The notes beneath the pieces are model-generated. The model saw nothing but the letters and a program-made list of their open reading frames with translations, ran no database searches and was not told the DNA's origin. Positions 1 to 6,821 of a DNA stretch of 11,609 bases are shown here, piece after piece. Positions within the stretch are counted from its first letter, which is position 1. Each line of letters begins with the position of its first letter. The translations under genes and the position numbers were made by a program. Origin of the DNA: Syntrophaceae bacterium (GTDB lineage: Bacteria; Desulfobacterota; DTXE01); assembly GCA_012962595.1 (NCBI GenBank), contig DTXE01000083.1, positions 1 to 11,609 of the forward strand, written 5' to 3'.

Positions 1-112
1 ATTGATGGAACACTTTTTCTTGTGCTTTCTCACGAGTCGAACAGGTATTCAACAATAGAACATCGGCTTCTTCTGCATTATCAGCGAGTTCCATGCCATC
101 ATTTTGGGACAA
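1..112 (-). pseudogene. miaB: MiaB (tRNA methylthiotransferase) fragment, 5'-truncated
   Basis: The minus strand from the possible start at 94 to the window edge encodes a peptide containing [20 protein letters not shown]. This is close to the MiaB N-terminal domain, which usually reads [14 protein letters not shown]. MiaB is a radical SAM enzyme that adds a methylthio group to i6A37 in tRNA. The frame runs back only to the SDR stop codon, with no match to the earlier MiaB segment that carries the GCQMN cysteine. Roughly the first 35 to 40 residues are therefore missing. The rest runs off the window. It could be a decayed or recombined gene, or a chimeric contig end. The family match is strong; whether it is functional is doubtful. 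Confidence 0.7.
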
Positions 113-133
113 CCTGCCGCCCCCTTTTTCCCT

Positions 134-904
134 TTACCCTACCTTCTGACCAGGCTGGATTCGGGGGATCACTGGGATTGTCCAGGGACTGAGCTGGTTG
201 ATCACCGATATCTCCAGGGGGCAGACGTCAATAGGAATGGTTAGGGCAAAGTGTACTGCCTTTTCGATAGCTTCGGTAGTCATCAACCTCGATGCATCAA
301 TATTTTTAAGTTTTCCCGTCAAGGCTGTGTTGGTTACTCCAGGGAGGATAGAGGTTACTTTAATCCCCAGGTGGCGTGTTTCCCAGAATAGACCTTTGGT
401 GAAAGAACGAAGTCCCACTTTGAGAGATGTATAAACTAGAAAATTTTTTGGGGGTGGATCTACCAATGTAGACCCCGATACTAGATTGATAATGGTACCT
501 CCTCCTAGGCGAATCATGTGGGGCAACACTAACCGGGTGCACATGACATATCCAAAGAAATTGGTGGAAATCAGGTTCTCAATGTCTTCCAGAGGCTGTT
601 CCCAAAAGGGGTATTGAGAAGAGATCCCCACACCGTTAATGAGCACATCAATCTTGCCAAACTCTCCCATTACCTTATCTACCAAAGATTCCAGGTCCTC
701 TCGCTTGCTGGCATCTGCCTTAAGAGGCAACACAGTGGTTGAGGTAGACTGCCGAATCTTCTGTGCTATCTCATTGAGTCTTGCTTCATTTCGTGCAGCG
801 ATGGCTAGCTTCATTCCTTCCTTAGCTAAGCTATTAGCTAGGGCCTTTCCGATACCTCCACTGCCACCAGTAATTAAGACGGTCTTATCCTTTAGATTCT
901 GCAT
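134..904 (-). CDS. SDR-family ketoreductase, probable polyketide ketoreductase
   Basis: This 256-residue protein is a classical short-chain dehydrogenase/reductase expected to use NAD(P)H in the cytoplasm. It has the TGGSGGIG nucleotide loop (residues 12-19), an NGVG version of the NNAG motif (90-93), N115, a serine at 143 or 145, and the YxxxK pair Y158/K162, so the catalytic set looks intact. The ATG start is backed by an AGGAGG six bases upstream (plus coordinates 911-916). It is the last intact gene of the run, 72 nt after the amidohydrolase. Given the ketosynthase pair, ACP and cyclases upstream, the likely job is reduction of one keto group of the nascent polyketide, as in actinorhodin-type clusters. 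That role is inferred from context; SDR sequence alone does not fix the substrate. Confidence 0.9.
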   Translation of the reverse strand: MQNLKDKTVLITGGSGGIGKALANSLAKEGMKLAIAARNEARLNEIAQKIRQSTSTTVLPLKADASKREDLESLVDKVMGEFGKIDVLINGVGISSQYPFWEQPLEDIENLISTNFFGYVMCTRLVLPHMIRLGGGTIINLVSGSTLVDPPPKNFLVYTSLKVGLRSFTKGLFWETRHLGIKVTSILPGVTNTALTGKLKNIDASRLMTTEAIEKAVHFALTIPIDVCPLEISVINQLSPWTIPVIPRIQPGQKVG

Positions 905-910
905 ATTGTT

Positions 911-916
911 CCTCCT
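911..916 (-). promoter_or_regulatory. Ribosome binding site of the SDR gene
   Basis: A perfect AGGAGG on the minus strand lies six bases before the ATG at 904 and fixes that start. The surrounding 72-nt gap (905-976) holds no clear promoter; its only other structure is a weak 6-bp stem at 945-959. Confidence 0.8.
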
Positions 917-976
917 ATATCATACATGGTACAGTTTACGGAGCGAAAAGGATCTTTTCACAGTCATCCCAAATTT

Positions 977-1903
977 CTATAATATCATCAACCTTTCCAC
1001 ATTCTTGCCCAATATTTGTGCCTTCTGTCTCTCAGTTATGTCTAATCCATTGATGGTCTCAATCGATTTCAATAAGTCCATATTTGCGGGATAGTCACTT
1101 CCCCAGAAAATGCGTTCTATGCCCATTACCTCTATAGTACACATGATAGCAGATGGAGAAGCTGATCCACTGATGTCTACGTATATCCTTTTTAAATAAT
1201 CACTGGGCATTGCAGAGATATCCCTGACCAATATTCTCTTTCTAAGCATCCTGTAAGTGGTATCCAATCTCTCCTTGATAAAGGGCATTACCCCCCCAAA
1301 GTGGGCAAAGACAAATTTTAAGTCAGGAAACTCCTTAAAGACGCTAGACATTATCAATTTTCCTATACACATGGTAATATCAAAAACGAACTCAATTACT
1401 GGAGTTAGTAAGGGATCCACCACCCTTCTAGAGCCTATAGGATTGTTGGTAGTAGCATGCACGAAGATAGGAAGATTATATTCTGATACCTTTTCGTATA
1501 GGAGGTAGAACCTTTCATCATCGAGGTAAATACCATTATAACTAGATGCCAGGGATATACCCTTTAATCCCAAAATATCCCTAGCCCTTTTTAGCTCAGT
1601 TATCATGTGTTTTTCATCAAATAGAGGCAAAAGGGCCGTACCCAAAAATCTCCCGGGATATCTTTTGACTATTTGGCCTATGGCATCATTATAACTTTTG
1701 GCAACATCTACCTCACCCATCTTGCCTTTCAAGACCACATCCGTTGTGGGATAGGTGAGTATCGCCAGATCAACACCAGTAGTATCCATGAATTCCAACT
1801 GTCTTTCTATGTTTCCCCAGTCTTCAGAATAGAAAGAGGCCTGTCGAATAATCTCCTTGGGCAAATAGTGGCTATGAGCATCGATTATTGGGTCTTTACT
1901 CAC
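977..1903 (-). CDS. Amidohydrolase (ACMSD / resorcylate decarboxylase family), probable decarboxylase
   Basis: This 308-residue TIM-barrel metal enzyme belongs to the amidohydrolase_2 (PF04909) group, which includes aminocarboxymuconate semialdehyde decarboxylase and gamma-resorcylate decarboxylase. Visible metal ligands are H10 and H12 (DAHSH), H149 (FVHATT), H201 (FAHFGG) and D270 (WGSDYP), in the usual order. The length matches the family. The gene starts with GTG and overlaps the aromatase stop codon in a GTGA four-base junction, so translation is probably coupled. Known relatives in fungal polyketide pathways, PatG and YanB, decarboxylate 6-methylsalicylic acid. By analogy this enzyme may remove the carboxyl group of the aromatic product. 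A hydrolase acting on an ester, lactone or ring is the alternative. Confidence 0.88.
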   Translation of the reverse strand: MSKDPIIDAHSHYLPKEIIRQASFYSEDWGNIERQLEFMDTTGVDLAILTYPTTDVVLKGKMGEVDVAKSYNDAIGQIVKRYPGRFLGTALLPLFDEKHMITELKRARDILGLKGISLASSYNGIYLDDERFYLLYEKVSEYNLPIFVHATTNNPIGSRRVVDPLLTPVIEFVFDITMCIGKLIMSSVFKEFPDLKFVFAHFGGVMPFIKERLDTTYRMLRKRILVRDISAMPSDYLKRIYVDISGSASPSAIMCTIEVMGIERIFWGSDYPANMDLLKSIETINGLDITERQKAQILGKNVERLMIL

Positions 1904-2337
1904 TTTTTATATTCTTCCTCTATGATCTTCTTAATCCTCTGCATATTTTCTACCGAATGTTTGTTAATGAGATTCACAACCTGGTCATCGGTGTACTTGG
2001 CCTTGGGATCCATCTCAAATTCCTGAATCCACGTCATCTTCACACCATCAGAGACGTTCTCATACAGCCACTTAAGCTTCATATACTTGAAGGGAAACTT
2101 GGGCTCTTCCCTCTCAGCAGTGCATTGATAATGCTCCTTATCCAAAACACGGGAAGAACGCCAGGTATGCCCTTCCTTGTTGGTTAATTGGAAGGTGATC
2201 TTATTTCCCTCACGTTTTAGGATCTTGGCCTGCTTGTACTCTTCAAATAGTTCTGGCCACCTTTCAATGTCGTTGGTTACATCAAATACCGTATCGTAGG
2301 GTGCCTTAATCAATATGGAATTCTCTGTACGTGCCAT
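1900..2337 (-). CDS. Polyketide aromatase/cyclase, TcmN / WhiE-VI type (SRPBCC fold)
   Basis: This 145-residue single-domain START/SRPBCC protein resembles the aromatase/cyclases of tetracenomycin and spore-pigment clusters. Family signatures are NDIERWPELFEEY (22-34), a W59-xxx-R63 segment matching the conserved tryptophan/arginine region, FKYMKLKW (83-90), MTWIQEFEM (101-109) and INKHS (124-128). Such enzymes bind the linear poly-beta-ketone in a deep pocket and direct first-ring cyclisation and aromatisation. The frame extends upstream to a TTG at 2385, but the ATG at 2337 has AAGGAG six bases before it and starts where the family begins. It lies 40 nt after the PF04199 cyclase and overlaps the amidohydrolase. 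The family call is firm; the regiochemistry cannot be read from sequence. Confidence 0.92.
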   Translation of the reverse strand: MARTENSILIKAPYDTVFDVTNDIERWPELFEEYKQAKILKREGNKITFQLTNKEGHTWRSSRVLDKEHYQCTAEREEPKFPFKYMKLKWLYENVSDGVKMTWIQEFEMDPKAKYTDDQVVNLINKHSVENMQRIKKIIEEEYKK

Positions 2338-2343
2338 CCCTCT

Positions 2344-2349
2344 CTCCTT
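2344..2349 (-). promoter_or_regulatory. Ribosome binding site deciding the aromatase start
   Basis: AAGGAG on the minus strand lies six bases before the ATG at 2337. It favours this start over the longer TTG frame at 2385, which would overlap the preceding cyclase gene. Confidence 0.75.
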
Positions 2350-2377
2350 TCTAAATTTATTTTTGCATTTTGAATTA

Positions 2378-3202
2378 TTATTCAATTATGGCTACTGCCC
2401 TTACCCAGCTTGCACTTGCCCCTTTAATTTTTATAGGAAAACATGCCACCTTAAAGCCATAGGGTCTGGGAATCTTATCTAGATTGGCCAATCTCTCTAT
2501 GTGACAATATTCTTTTTCTCTACCGTAAAGATGTGTGGGCCACAGATAACGATTATCATGAGTCTCAAAAAAATCTTGAAACATTAAGTGAAAAGGTCGG
2601 TCAAGACTATAGGCATCAACCCCAATTATCTTCACACCCTTTTTAAGGATAAATGCAAGGGCCTCTTTGCTGACCCCTGGAAAATTACGGAAGTATCCTT
2701 CTTCCCCCCAGTATCTATCTGCCCCTGTCCGGATAAGCACAATATCTAATGGCTCTATCTCATATCTAATTTTTTGCAATGCCTCCTTTATGTCCTGTTG
2801 GGTTATAAGTTCCCCTCCCCTTTTGTGAGAGAAGTCCAATACCACGCCATTACCGTAACACCATTCTAAGGGAACTTCCTCGATCATTTTGGCCCTTTTG
2901 CCTTCCGATCTGCTTCCAAAATGATATGGTGCATCCAAATGGGTGCCTGTATGGACTATGGCACTAACCCGCTCAAGGGCTAGGAATTCCTTATTGGGAA
3001 ATGACCTGCGGGTAATCCTTCTCTTACCTGTGATATATCCCAGTACGCCTTTGATATTTGCCCATATCCCTCTTCTTCTTGAAACCGCTACCCTCCATCC
3101 TAAGCGATCTCCTCCCTTACCATGATCCAATCTGTTTATCCTTACGGGAAAAGGCTCAAAGGCTGTATCATCAATGGGAAGGCTAAGATCTATGATCTGC
3201 AA
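2378..3202 (-). CDS. PF04199 cyclase-family protein (kynurenine formamidase fold)
   Basis: This 274-residue protein begins with IIDLSLPID and carries the metal-binding signature HTGTHLDAPYHF at 84-95 (H84, H88, D90, H94), the hallmark of the PF04199 cyclase/kynurenine formamidase superfamily. Members occur in aromatic polyketide antibiotic clusters, where they are proposed to act in later ring closure; others are amide or ester hydrolases. The start is an unusual TTG at 3202 with AGGGAG four bases upstream and no ATG nearby. The family-typical N-terminus begins right there. It follows the ACP after 8 nt. A basic insert around 41-66 (rich in R and K) precedes the metal motif. Beside an aromatase and ACP, a second or third ring cyclase is the best reading; a hydrolase is possible. 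Confidence 0.87.
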   Translation of the reverse strand: MQIIDLSLPIDDTAFEPFPVRINRLDHGKGGDRLGWRVAVSRRRGIWANIKGVLGYITGKRRITRRSFPNKEFLALERVSAIVHTGTHLDAPYHFGSRSEGKRAKMIEEVPLEWCYGNGVVLDFSHKRGGELITQQDIKEALQKIRYEIEPLDIVLIRTGADRYWGEEGYFRNFPGVSKEALAFILKKGVKIIGVDAYSLDRPFHLMFQDFFETHDNRYLWPTHLYGREKEYCHIERLANLDKIPRPYGFKVACFPIKIKGASASWVRAVAIIE

Positions 3203-3210
3203 TATACTCC

Positions 3211-3444
3211 CTATTTCACCCTATGGTGTACTAACTCCACCACATCACCTATGGACTGATTTTTTGTGATTTCTCCATCGTCAATCTGAATTCCAAATGC
3301 CTTTTCTAAGGCCACCGTCATCTCTACGATCTCCGTAGAATCCATTCCCAGATCATTTTCCAGGTTTGCATGGGGTGTAATCTCTCCGGGTTTTACATTA
3401 AGTAATTTAACCATTATCTCTCTTATCCTTTCCTCAATATTCAT
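3211..3444 (-). CDS. Acyl carrier protein of the polyketide synthase
   Basis: This 77-residue acidic carrier protein has the phosphopantetheine attachment motif LGMDSTEIVEM at 32-42, with S36 as the modified serine. Its length and helix pattern match stand-alone type II ACPs. Loaded with malonyl groups, it would carry the growing chain for the KS-alpha/KS-beta pair. The ATG at 3444 is preceded by AGGGGG seven bases upstream. The gene sits between the MoaD-like gene and the PF04199 cyclase, inside the synthase block, so service to this synthase rather than to housekeeping fatty acid synthesis is likely. No phosphopantetheinyl transferase is encoded nearby, so modification must use an enzyme from elsewhere. 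Confidence 0.94.
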   Translation of the reverse strand: MNIEERIREIMVKLLNVKPGEITPHANLENDLGMDSTEIVEMTVALEKAFGIQIDDGEITKNQSIGDVVELVHHRVK

Positions 3445-3485
3445 TAAAGTACCCCCTAATTTTGTAATCCTAGTTAAACTACCTT

Positions 3486-3728
3486 TCAGCCCCCGGCAAT
3501 AATAGGGAATACATTTAAGGTATCCCCATCCTTCAATTCAAGATTTGGCAGATTCTTGACATCCAAGATCTGACCATTAAGGAGCAAGATACAGCTATTT
3601 CCAATATCAATACCCAGTTGTTGTTGACATTTCTCCAAAACTTCCACCAGATTATTAACCTCTAATTGAATTTGGTGATTGCCTATCTTCTTCCCAAGAA
3701 GTGGGAGATTTACACTGATCTTAGCCAC
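3486..3728 (-). CDS. MoaD/ThiS-like ubiquitin-fold sulfur carrier
   Basis: This 80-residue beta-grasp protein ends in FPIIAGG. The free diglycine tail (G79-G80) is the MoaD/ThiS signature: an E1-like enzyme adenylates it and converts it to a thiocarboxylate that donates sulfur. The late DGDTLNVFP segment is also typical. It starts with GTG at 3728, overlapping the KS-beta stop by 8 nt, which suggests translational coupling. Two roles fit: supplying the dithiolene sulfur of the tungsten/molybdenum pterin needed by the AOR in this operon, or delivering sulfur to the polyketide. AOR operons often carry MoaD-like genes, but here the gene is embedded between KS-beta and ACP. No MoeB/ThiF partner is visible. 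Confidence 0.88.
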   Translation of the reverse strand: MAKISVNLPLLGKKIGNHQIQLEVNNLVEVLEKCQQQLGIDIGNSCILLLNGQILDVKNLPNLELKDGDTLNVFPIIAGG

Positions 3729-4962
3729 GGTCCACCCTTTCTACCGCTAAAACGGCATTGATACCTCCGCGGCCCCGAGAGATAACCAAAGCCCTTTTAA
3801 CCTCTTTAGACCTACTCTTATGGGGAACATAGTCCAAATCGCATTCTGGATCACTCACTCTCAAATTTATGGTTGGAGGGATAAGGGCATTTTCCATAGC
3901 TAGAAGGGTAATGATAAGGTCAACAGAACCTGATGCACCTAGGAGATTCCCAAACATGGATTTGGGTGCACTCACAGGAGGGATTTGTGAGCATTCACTA
4001 AAGACCTTTTTGATTGCCTTGGTTTCACTTACATCTCCCCATCTGGTAGCTGCTCCATCTGCACAAATGTAATCTATGTCACATGGAGGGTAGCCGGCCT
4101 CACTTAAGGCCAGTCTTATGGCCCTTATGAGTCCTGTGCCATTAGGATCAGGTTCTATGCGATCAAAACCATCGGAGGTTACACCTAGGCCCGTTATAAG
4201 GGCGTAGATATAGGCACCTCTTTTCCGTGCATGTTCTATGTCTTCCAGAATCAATATGCCAGCTCCTTCACCGATGACAAAGCCATCTCGAGATTTGTCA
4301 AAAGGCCGATAAGCGCATTGGGGATGTTCATTTCTGGTTGAAAGAGAGCCATAGGTACTACAACACAGAAGGGCATAAGGGGTAATTGGGGCCTCTGTGC
4401 CCCCGGCCAAAGCGATATCTACCTTGCCCTTTTTGATTATGTTGGTAGCATAGTCTATAGCCATAAGAGAACTAGCCCTATCGGCCACCACTGTTTTACT
4501 ATATCCTTTTATCCCGTAGTAAATGGAGATTTGACCCTGAGGGGCAGCAGGGAACCAGGCACTGGCCAGATAGGGGCTTACACCATCCCTTCCTTCTATG
4601 TAAAGGTCTCGTAGTTCAGTCTCTGCGTACAGCCACCCGCCCAAGGCATTACCCATAAATATACCTACTCTCAAAGGATCTTCCTTGGATAGGTCTAAGT
4701 TTGCATCCTTTAATGCTAGATCAGCTGCTATTAAAGACATATGGGAGAAATCATCTATCTTTCTCAGTAACCTAGGGGAGAAATTGCTATAGGAGTTAAG
4801 GTCTTTTATCTGCCCGGCAATCCTTGAAGGATATCGAGAGGCATCAAATCTATTGATTGGGGAAACAAAGGATTTTCCTTGCTTAATGTTATTCCAAAAC
4901 ACTTCCTTTCCAATACCACAGGGCGCAACCACACCTACACCGGTAACGGCTACCCTTTTCAT
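3721..4962 (-). CDS. KS-beta / chain length factor of type II PKS
   Basis: This 413-residue thiolase-fold protein is homologous to its upstream neighbour but has lost the ketosynthase triad. The active-site cysteine is R162 (TVVADRASS), the first histidine is D302 (ICADGAAT) and the second is N339 (KSMFGNLLG), while K334 is kept. A change of His to Asp in an AD-A segment is typical of chain length factors, which pair with KS-alpha and set polyketide length. Canonical factors usually have Gln in place of Cys, so Arg is atypical. The ATG at 4962 overlaps the KS-alpha stop as TAATG, the coupled arrangement expected for a one-to-one heterodimer. A start 12 bases upstream (4974) is possible, but AAGGAG would then abut the ATG. 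Confidence 0.92.
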   Translation of the reverse strand: MKRVAVTGVGVVAPCGIGKEVFWNNIKQGKSFVSPINRFDASRYPSRIAGQIKDLNSYSNFSPRLLRKIDDFSHMSLIAADLALKDANLDLSKEDPLRVGIFMGNALGGWLYAETELRDLYIEGRDGVSPYLASAWFPAAPQGQISIYYGIKGYSKTVVADRASSLMAIDYATNIIKKGKVDIALAGGTEAPITPYALLCCSTYGSLSTRNEHPQCAYRPFDKSRDGFVIGEGAGILILEDIEHARKRGAYIYALITGLGVTSDGFDRIEPDPNGTGLIRAIRLALSEAGYPPCDIDYICADGAATRWGDVSETKAIKKVFSECSQIPPVSAPKSMFGNLLGASGSVDLIITLLAMENALIPPTINLRVSDPECDLDYVPHKSRSKEVKRALVISRGRGGINAVLAVERVDRG

Positions 4963-4964
4963 TA
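4960..4964 (-). promoter_or_regulatory. TAATG stop/start overlap coupling KS-alpha to KS-beta
   Basis: The KS-alpha stop TAA and the KS-beta start ATG share one base. AAGGAG lies 12 bases before this ATG, inside the KS-alpha end. Such overlaps are the rule between the two ketosynthase genes of type II synthases and suggest re-initiation and equal amounts of both subunits. Confidence 0.65.
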
Positions 4965-6221
4965 TTCTGCCCATCTCCTTAAGATTATTGAGGAATGAAT
5001 ACCTGAAAAGCCACTACTAGTCTTAAGTATGTGGTTTACCTGCATCTGTCGACAGGTATTGGGGATATAATCCAAATCACACTCTGGATCAGGAACCTCC
5101 TGATTTATGGTTGGTGGTAAAATACTTGTTTCAAAGATGAGGGCACAGGCCACCAATTCCACACTGTTGGCGGCCGCCAACGGATGGCCTATCATAGATT
5201 TTAGGGAGCTTATAGGAATACTGTAGGCATCCTTGCCAAAAACCGACTTGTAGGCGTTGGTTTCAAATATATCATTCTGTTCGGTAGAACTCCCATGGGC
5301 ATTTATATAATCTATATCTTGAGGCAAAATCCTTGCATCTTCTAAGGCCAAGCTTATACAATCTGCCATGGCTGTACCATTAGGGGGTAAGTCGGTCATG
5401 TGGAAGGCATTGCAGCAGGTCCCAAAGCCAGTCACTTCACAATAGATGTGGGCACCTCTTTTTAAGGCGTGTTGTAGTTCTTCCAGCACCAGAATGCCAC
5501 AACCTTCCGAAAGGACAAATCCATCACGCTTACCATCAAATGGCCTGGAGGCAGCTTGTGGCTCACTGTTGCGGGTAGAGAGGACATTGATTACATCAAA
5601 GGCACCAAAGGTTATGGGGGTTAAAGGGGCCTCGGCTGCACCAGCAATCATTACATCTGCATCTCCACCCTGGATGACCTCGTAGGCAAAGCCTACTGAG
5701 TCTGTCCCTGCTGTGCAACCCGTGGGAACGGTGGTACAGATGCCTTTGAGATGGTACCGGGAAGATATCTCGCTTGAGGGTGTATTAAACATGGATGCAT
5801 CATACAAATAGGGCCTCACCTTGGCAGGATCAATGGGCTCTTTTCCATTATTGGTAACCCTTACAAACTCCTCCTCCATATATCTAGTACCACAGATGGC
5901 GTTAGCCAAAGAGACCCCAACCCGATTTTTGTCTCCTGAATCTAAATCGAGTTTTGCATCCTCAATGGCCATCTTTGCCCCTGCGATGGCAAATTGGACA
6001 TATCGATCCATTCTGTTTACCTCTTCATGTGTAAGGCCAAAGACAAACGGATCAAAATCAACTACCTCAGCGGCGATCTGGCTTTTGAACTTTGAGACAT
6101 CAAAGGCAGTGACCCTTTTGACTCCTGATCTACCTGAAATCATTCCCTGCCAAAAATGTTCTTTACCCAGACCGTTTGGAGAAATTACACCCACTCCGGT
6201 GATGACAACCCTTCTTCCCAT
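4962..6221 (-). CDS. KS-alpha, beta-ketoacyl synthase of type II PKS
   Basis: This 419-residue condensing enzyme has the full Cys-His-His set. Counted from the ATG at 6221 these are C169 (TGCTAGTDSVG), H309 (NAHGSSTEQND) and H346 (KSMIGHPLAAA), with K341. The TGCTxGxDSVG context and the CCNAFHMTDLPPNG segment resemble polyketide KS-alpha rather than housekeeping FabF. It should condense malonyl units on the ACP together with KS-beta. The frame extends to a TTG at 6242 overlapping the previous stop, but AAGGAGG at 6231-6237 sits nine bases before the ATG at 6221 (a second ATG at 6227 would be too close). It lies 17 nt after the TIGR04076 gene and overlaps KS-beta. Confidence 0.93.
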   Translation of the reverse strand: MGRRVVITGVGVISPNGLGKEHFWQGMISGRSGVKRVTAFDVSKFKSQIAAEVVDFDPFVFGLTHEEVNRMDRYVQFAIAGAKMAIEDAKLDLDSGDKNRVGVSLANAICGTRYMEEEFVRVTNNGKEPIDPAKVRPYLYDASMFNTPSSEISSRYHLKGICTTVPTGCTAGTDSVGFAYEVIQGGDADVMIAGAAEAPLTPITFGAFDVINVLSTRNSEPQAASRPFDGKRDGFVLSEGCGILVLEELQHALKRGAHIYCEVTGFGTCCNAFHMTDLPPNGTAMADCISLALEDARILPQDIDYINAHGSSTEQNDIFETNAYKSVFGKDAYSIPISSLKSMIGHPLAAANSVELVACALIFETSILPPTINQEVPDPECDLDYIPNTCRQMQVNHILKTSSGFSGIHSSIILRRWAE

Positions 6222-6230
6222 CTCCATCCG

Positions 6231-6237
6231 CCTCCTT
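6231..6237 (-). promoter_or_regulatory. Ribosome binding site deciding the KS-alpha start
   Basis: AAGGAGG on the minus strand is nine bases before the ATG at 6221, only three before the ATG at 6227, and downstream of the TTG at 6242. It therefore favours the shortest of the three candidate starts. Confidence 0.75.
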
Positions 6238-6238
6238 A

Positions 6239-6805
6239 TCAAACTCGGGTTACCCTAAACCTAATCTTTCCCGCATCGGGACAGGTAACCTTTGCCAGTG
6301 AATTTTTATTTTCCTCAAAGGGATATTGGGCTCCAAAATTTAGGGCAAAGAGAACGGGAAATAGGGAATGATAAGCAGCCCCACAGAAACCATCCGGTGT
6401 CCTCAATCCAGTAAATTCAAAGGAATCCCCCTTCTTATAGTGGTAAAAACACTTTCCTTCTGCCTCCTCCACCGTAACCAGCATTTTTTTGGGACTAGGG
6501 GTAGGGGGCTTCTCTCTCTTTTTTATCTCCGGATTTCCCTGCTTATCGAGAACCTCCGAGAGGAATGTTACCTTTCCTTCATCGGGGCAGGTGGTATGAA
6601 TGGCACGGGTATTTTCTTCCCATGGAAATTCTGCCCCAAAGGTCAAGGCATAAATACAGGGAAAGATAACACCTGCTGCCCCTTCACAAAATCCTTGAGG
6701 AGCCTTGGTAAAGTCTTCAAAGATAAATTGATCACCTTCCTTACATCCCCTGTGACATTCGCCCCTTACCTTTTTGACAGTGACCCGGATCTTTGGAAAT
6801 TCCAT
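6239..6805 (-). CDS. Tandem TIGR04076-domain protein, function unknown
   Basis: This 188-residue protein consists of two copies of the TIGR04076 domain (about 5-83 and 107-188) joined by a proline- and lysine-rich linker (about 88-107). Each copy has the family pattern: G-[EK]-C (C17, C119), a GD about eight residues on, GFC (C40, C141), a FPxxxALxFGAxxPxEEN block, then TCPDxGK (C73, C175). The first copy adds C21 and C50. The family is common in anaerobes and normally about 90 residues long; the invariant cysteines suggest a metal or redox centre, but no activity is known to me. The ATG at 6805 follows AAAGGAGG. It lies 16 nt after the dehydrogenase and 17 nt before KS-alpha. A scaffold, cofactor or electron-transfer role is conjecture. 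Confidence 0.85.
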   Translation of the reverse strand: MEFPKIRVTVKKVRGECHRGCKEGDQFIFEDFTKAPQGFCEGAAGVIFPCIYALTFGAEFPWEENTRAIHTTCPDEGKVTFLSEVLDKQGNPEIKKREKPPTPSPKKMLVTVEEAEGKCFYHYKKGDSFEFTGLRTPDGFCGAAYHSLFPVLFALNFGAQYPFEENKNSLAKVTCPDAGKIRFRVTRV

Positions 6806-6821
6806 AATTCTTTTTCCTCCT

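Noticed and set aside
95..133. Purine-rich stretch after the SDR stop, considered as a terminator or as the missing MiaB N-terminus.
   Set aside because: It has no hairpin and its translation does not match the expected MiaB residues in the frame of the fragment.
198..434. Plus-strand open frames of 60 to 180 codons across the window (for example 639-1094, 5821-6258, 10286-10825).
   Set aside because: All lie antisense to well-supported genes, lack recognisable domains and have no ribosome binding site pattern; they are mirror frames of the real genes.
945..959. Stem GAAAAG/CTTTTC with a GAT loop in the gap before SDR, considered as a terminator.
   Set aside because: Only six mostly A-T pairs and no U-tract; a good ribosome binding site follows, so the operon most likely continues.
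1900..2385. Longer aromatase frame from TTG at 2385.
   Set aside because: The extension is a low-complexity N/K-rich stretch overlapping the previous gene, while the ATG at 2337 has a strong binding site and fits the family start.
4962..6221. Annotation of the two ketosynthases as FabF fatty acid enzymes.
   Set aside because: The TGCTxGxDSVG active-site context, the CCNAFHMT segment, the partner with a dead site, and adjacent aromatase and cyclase genes all point to a type II polyketide synthase.
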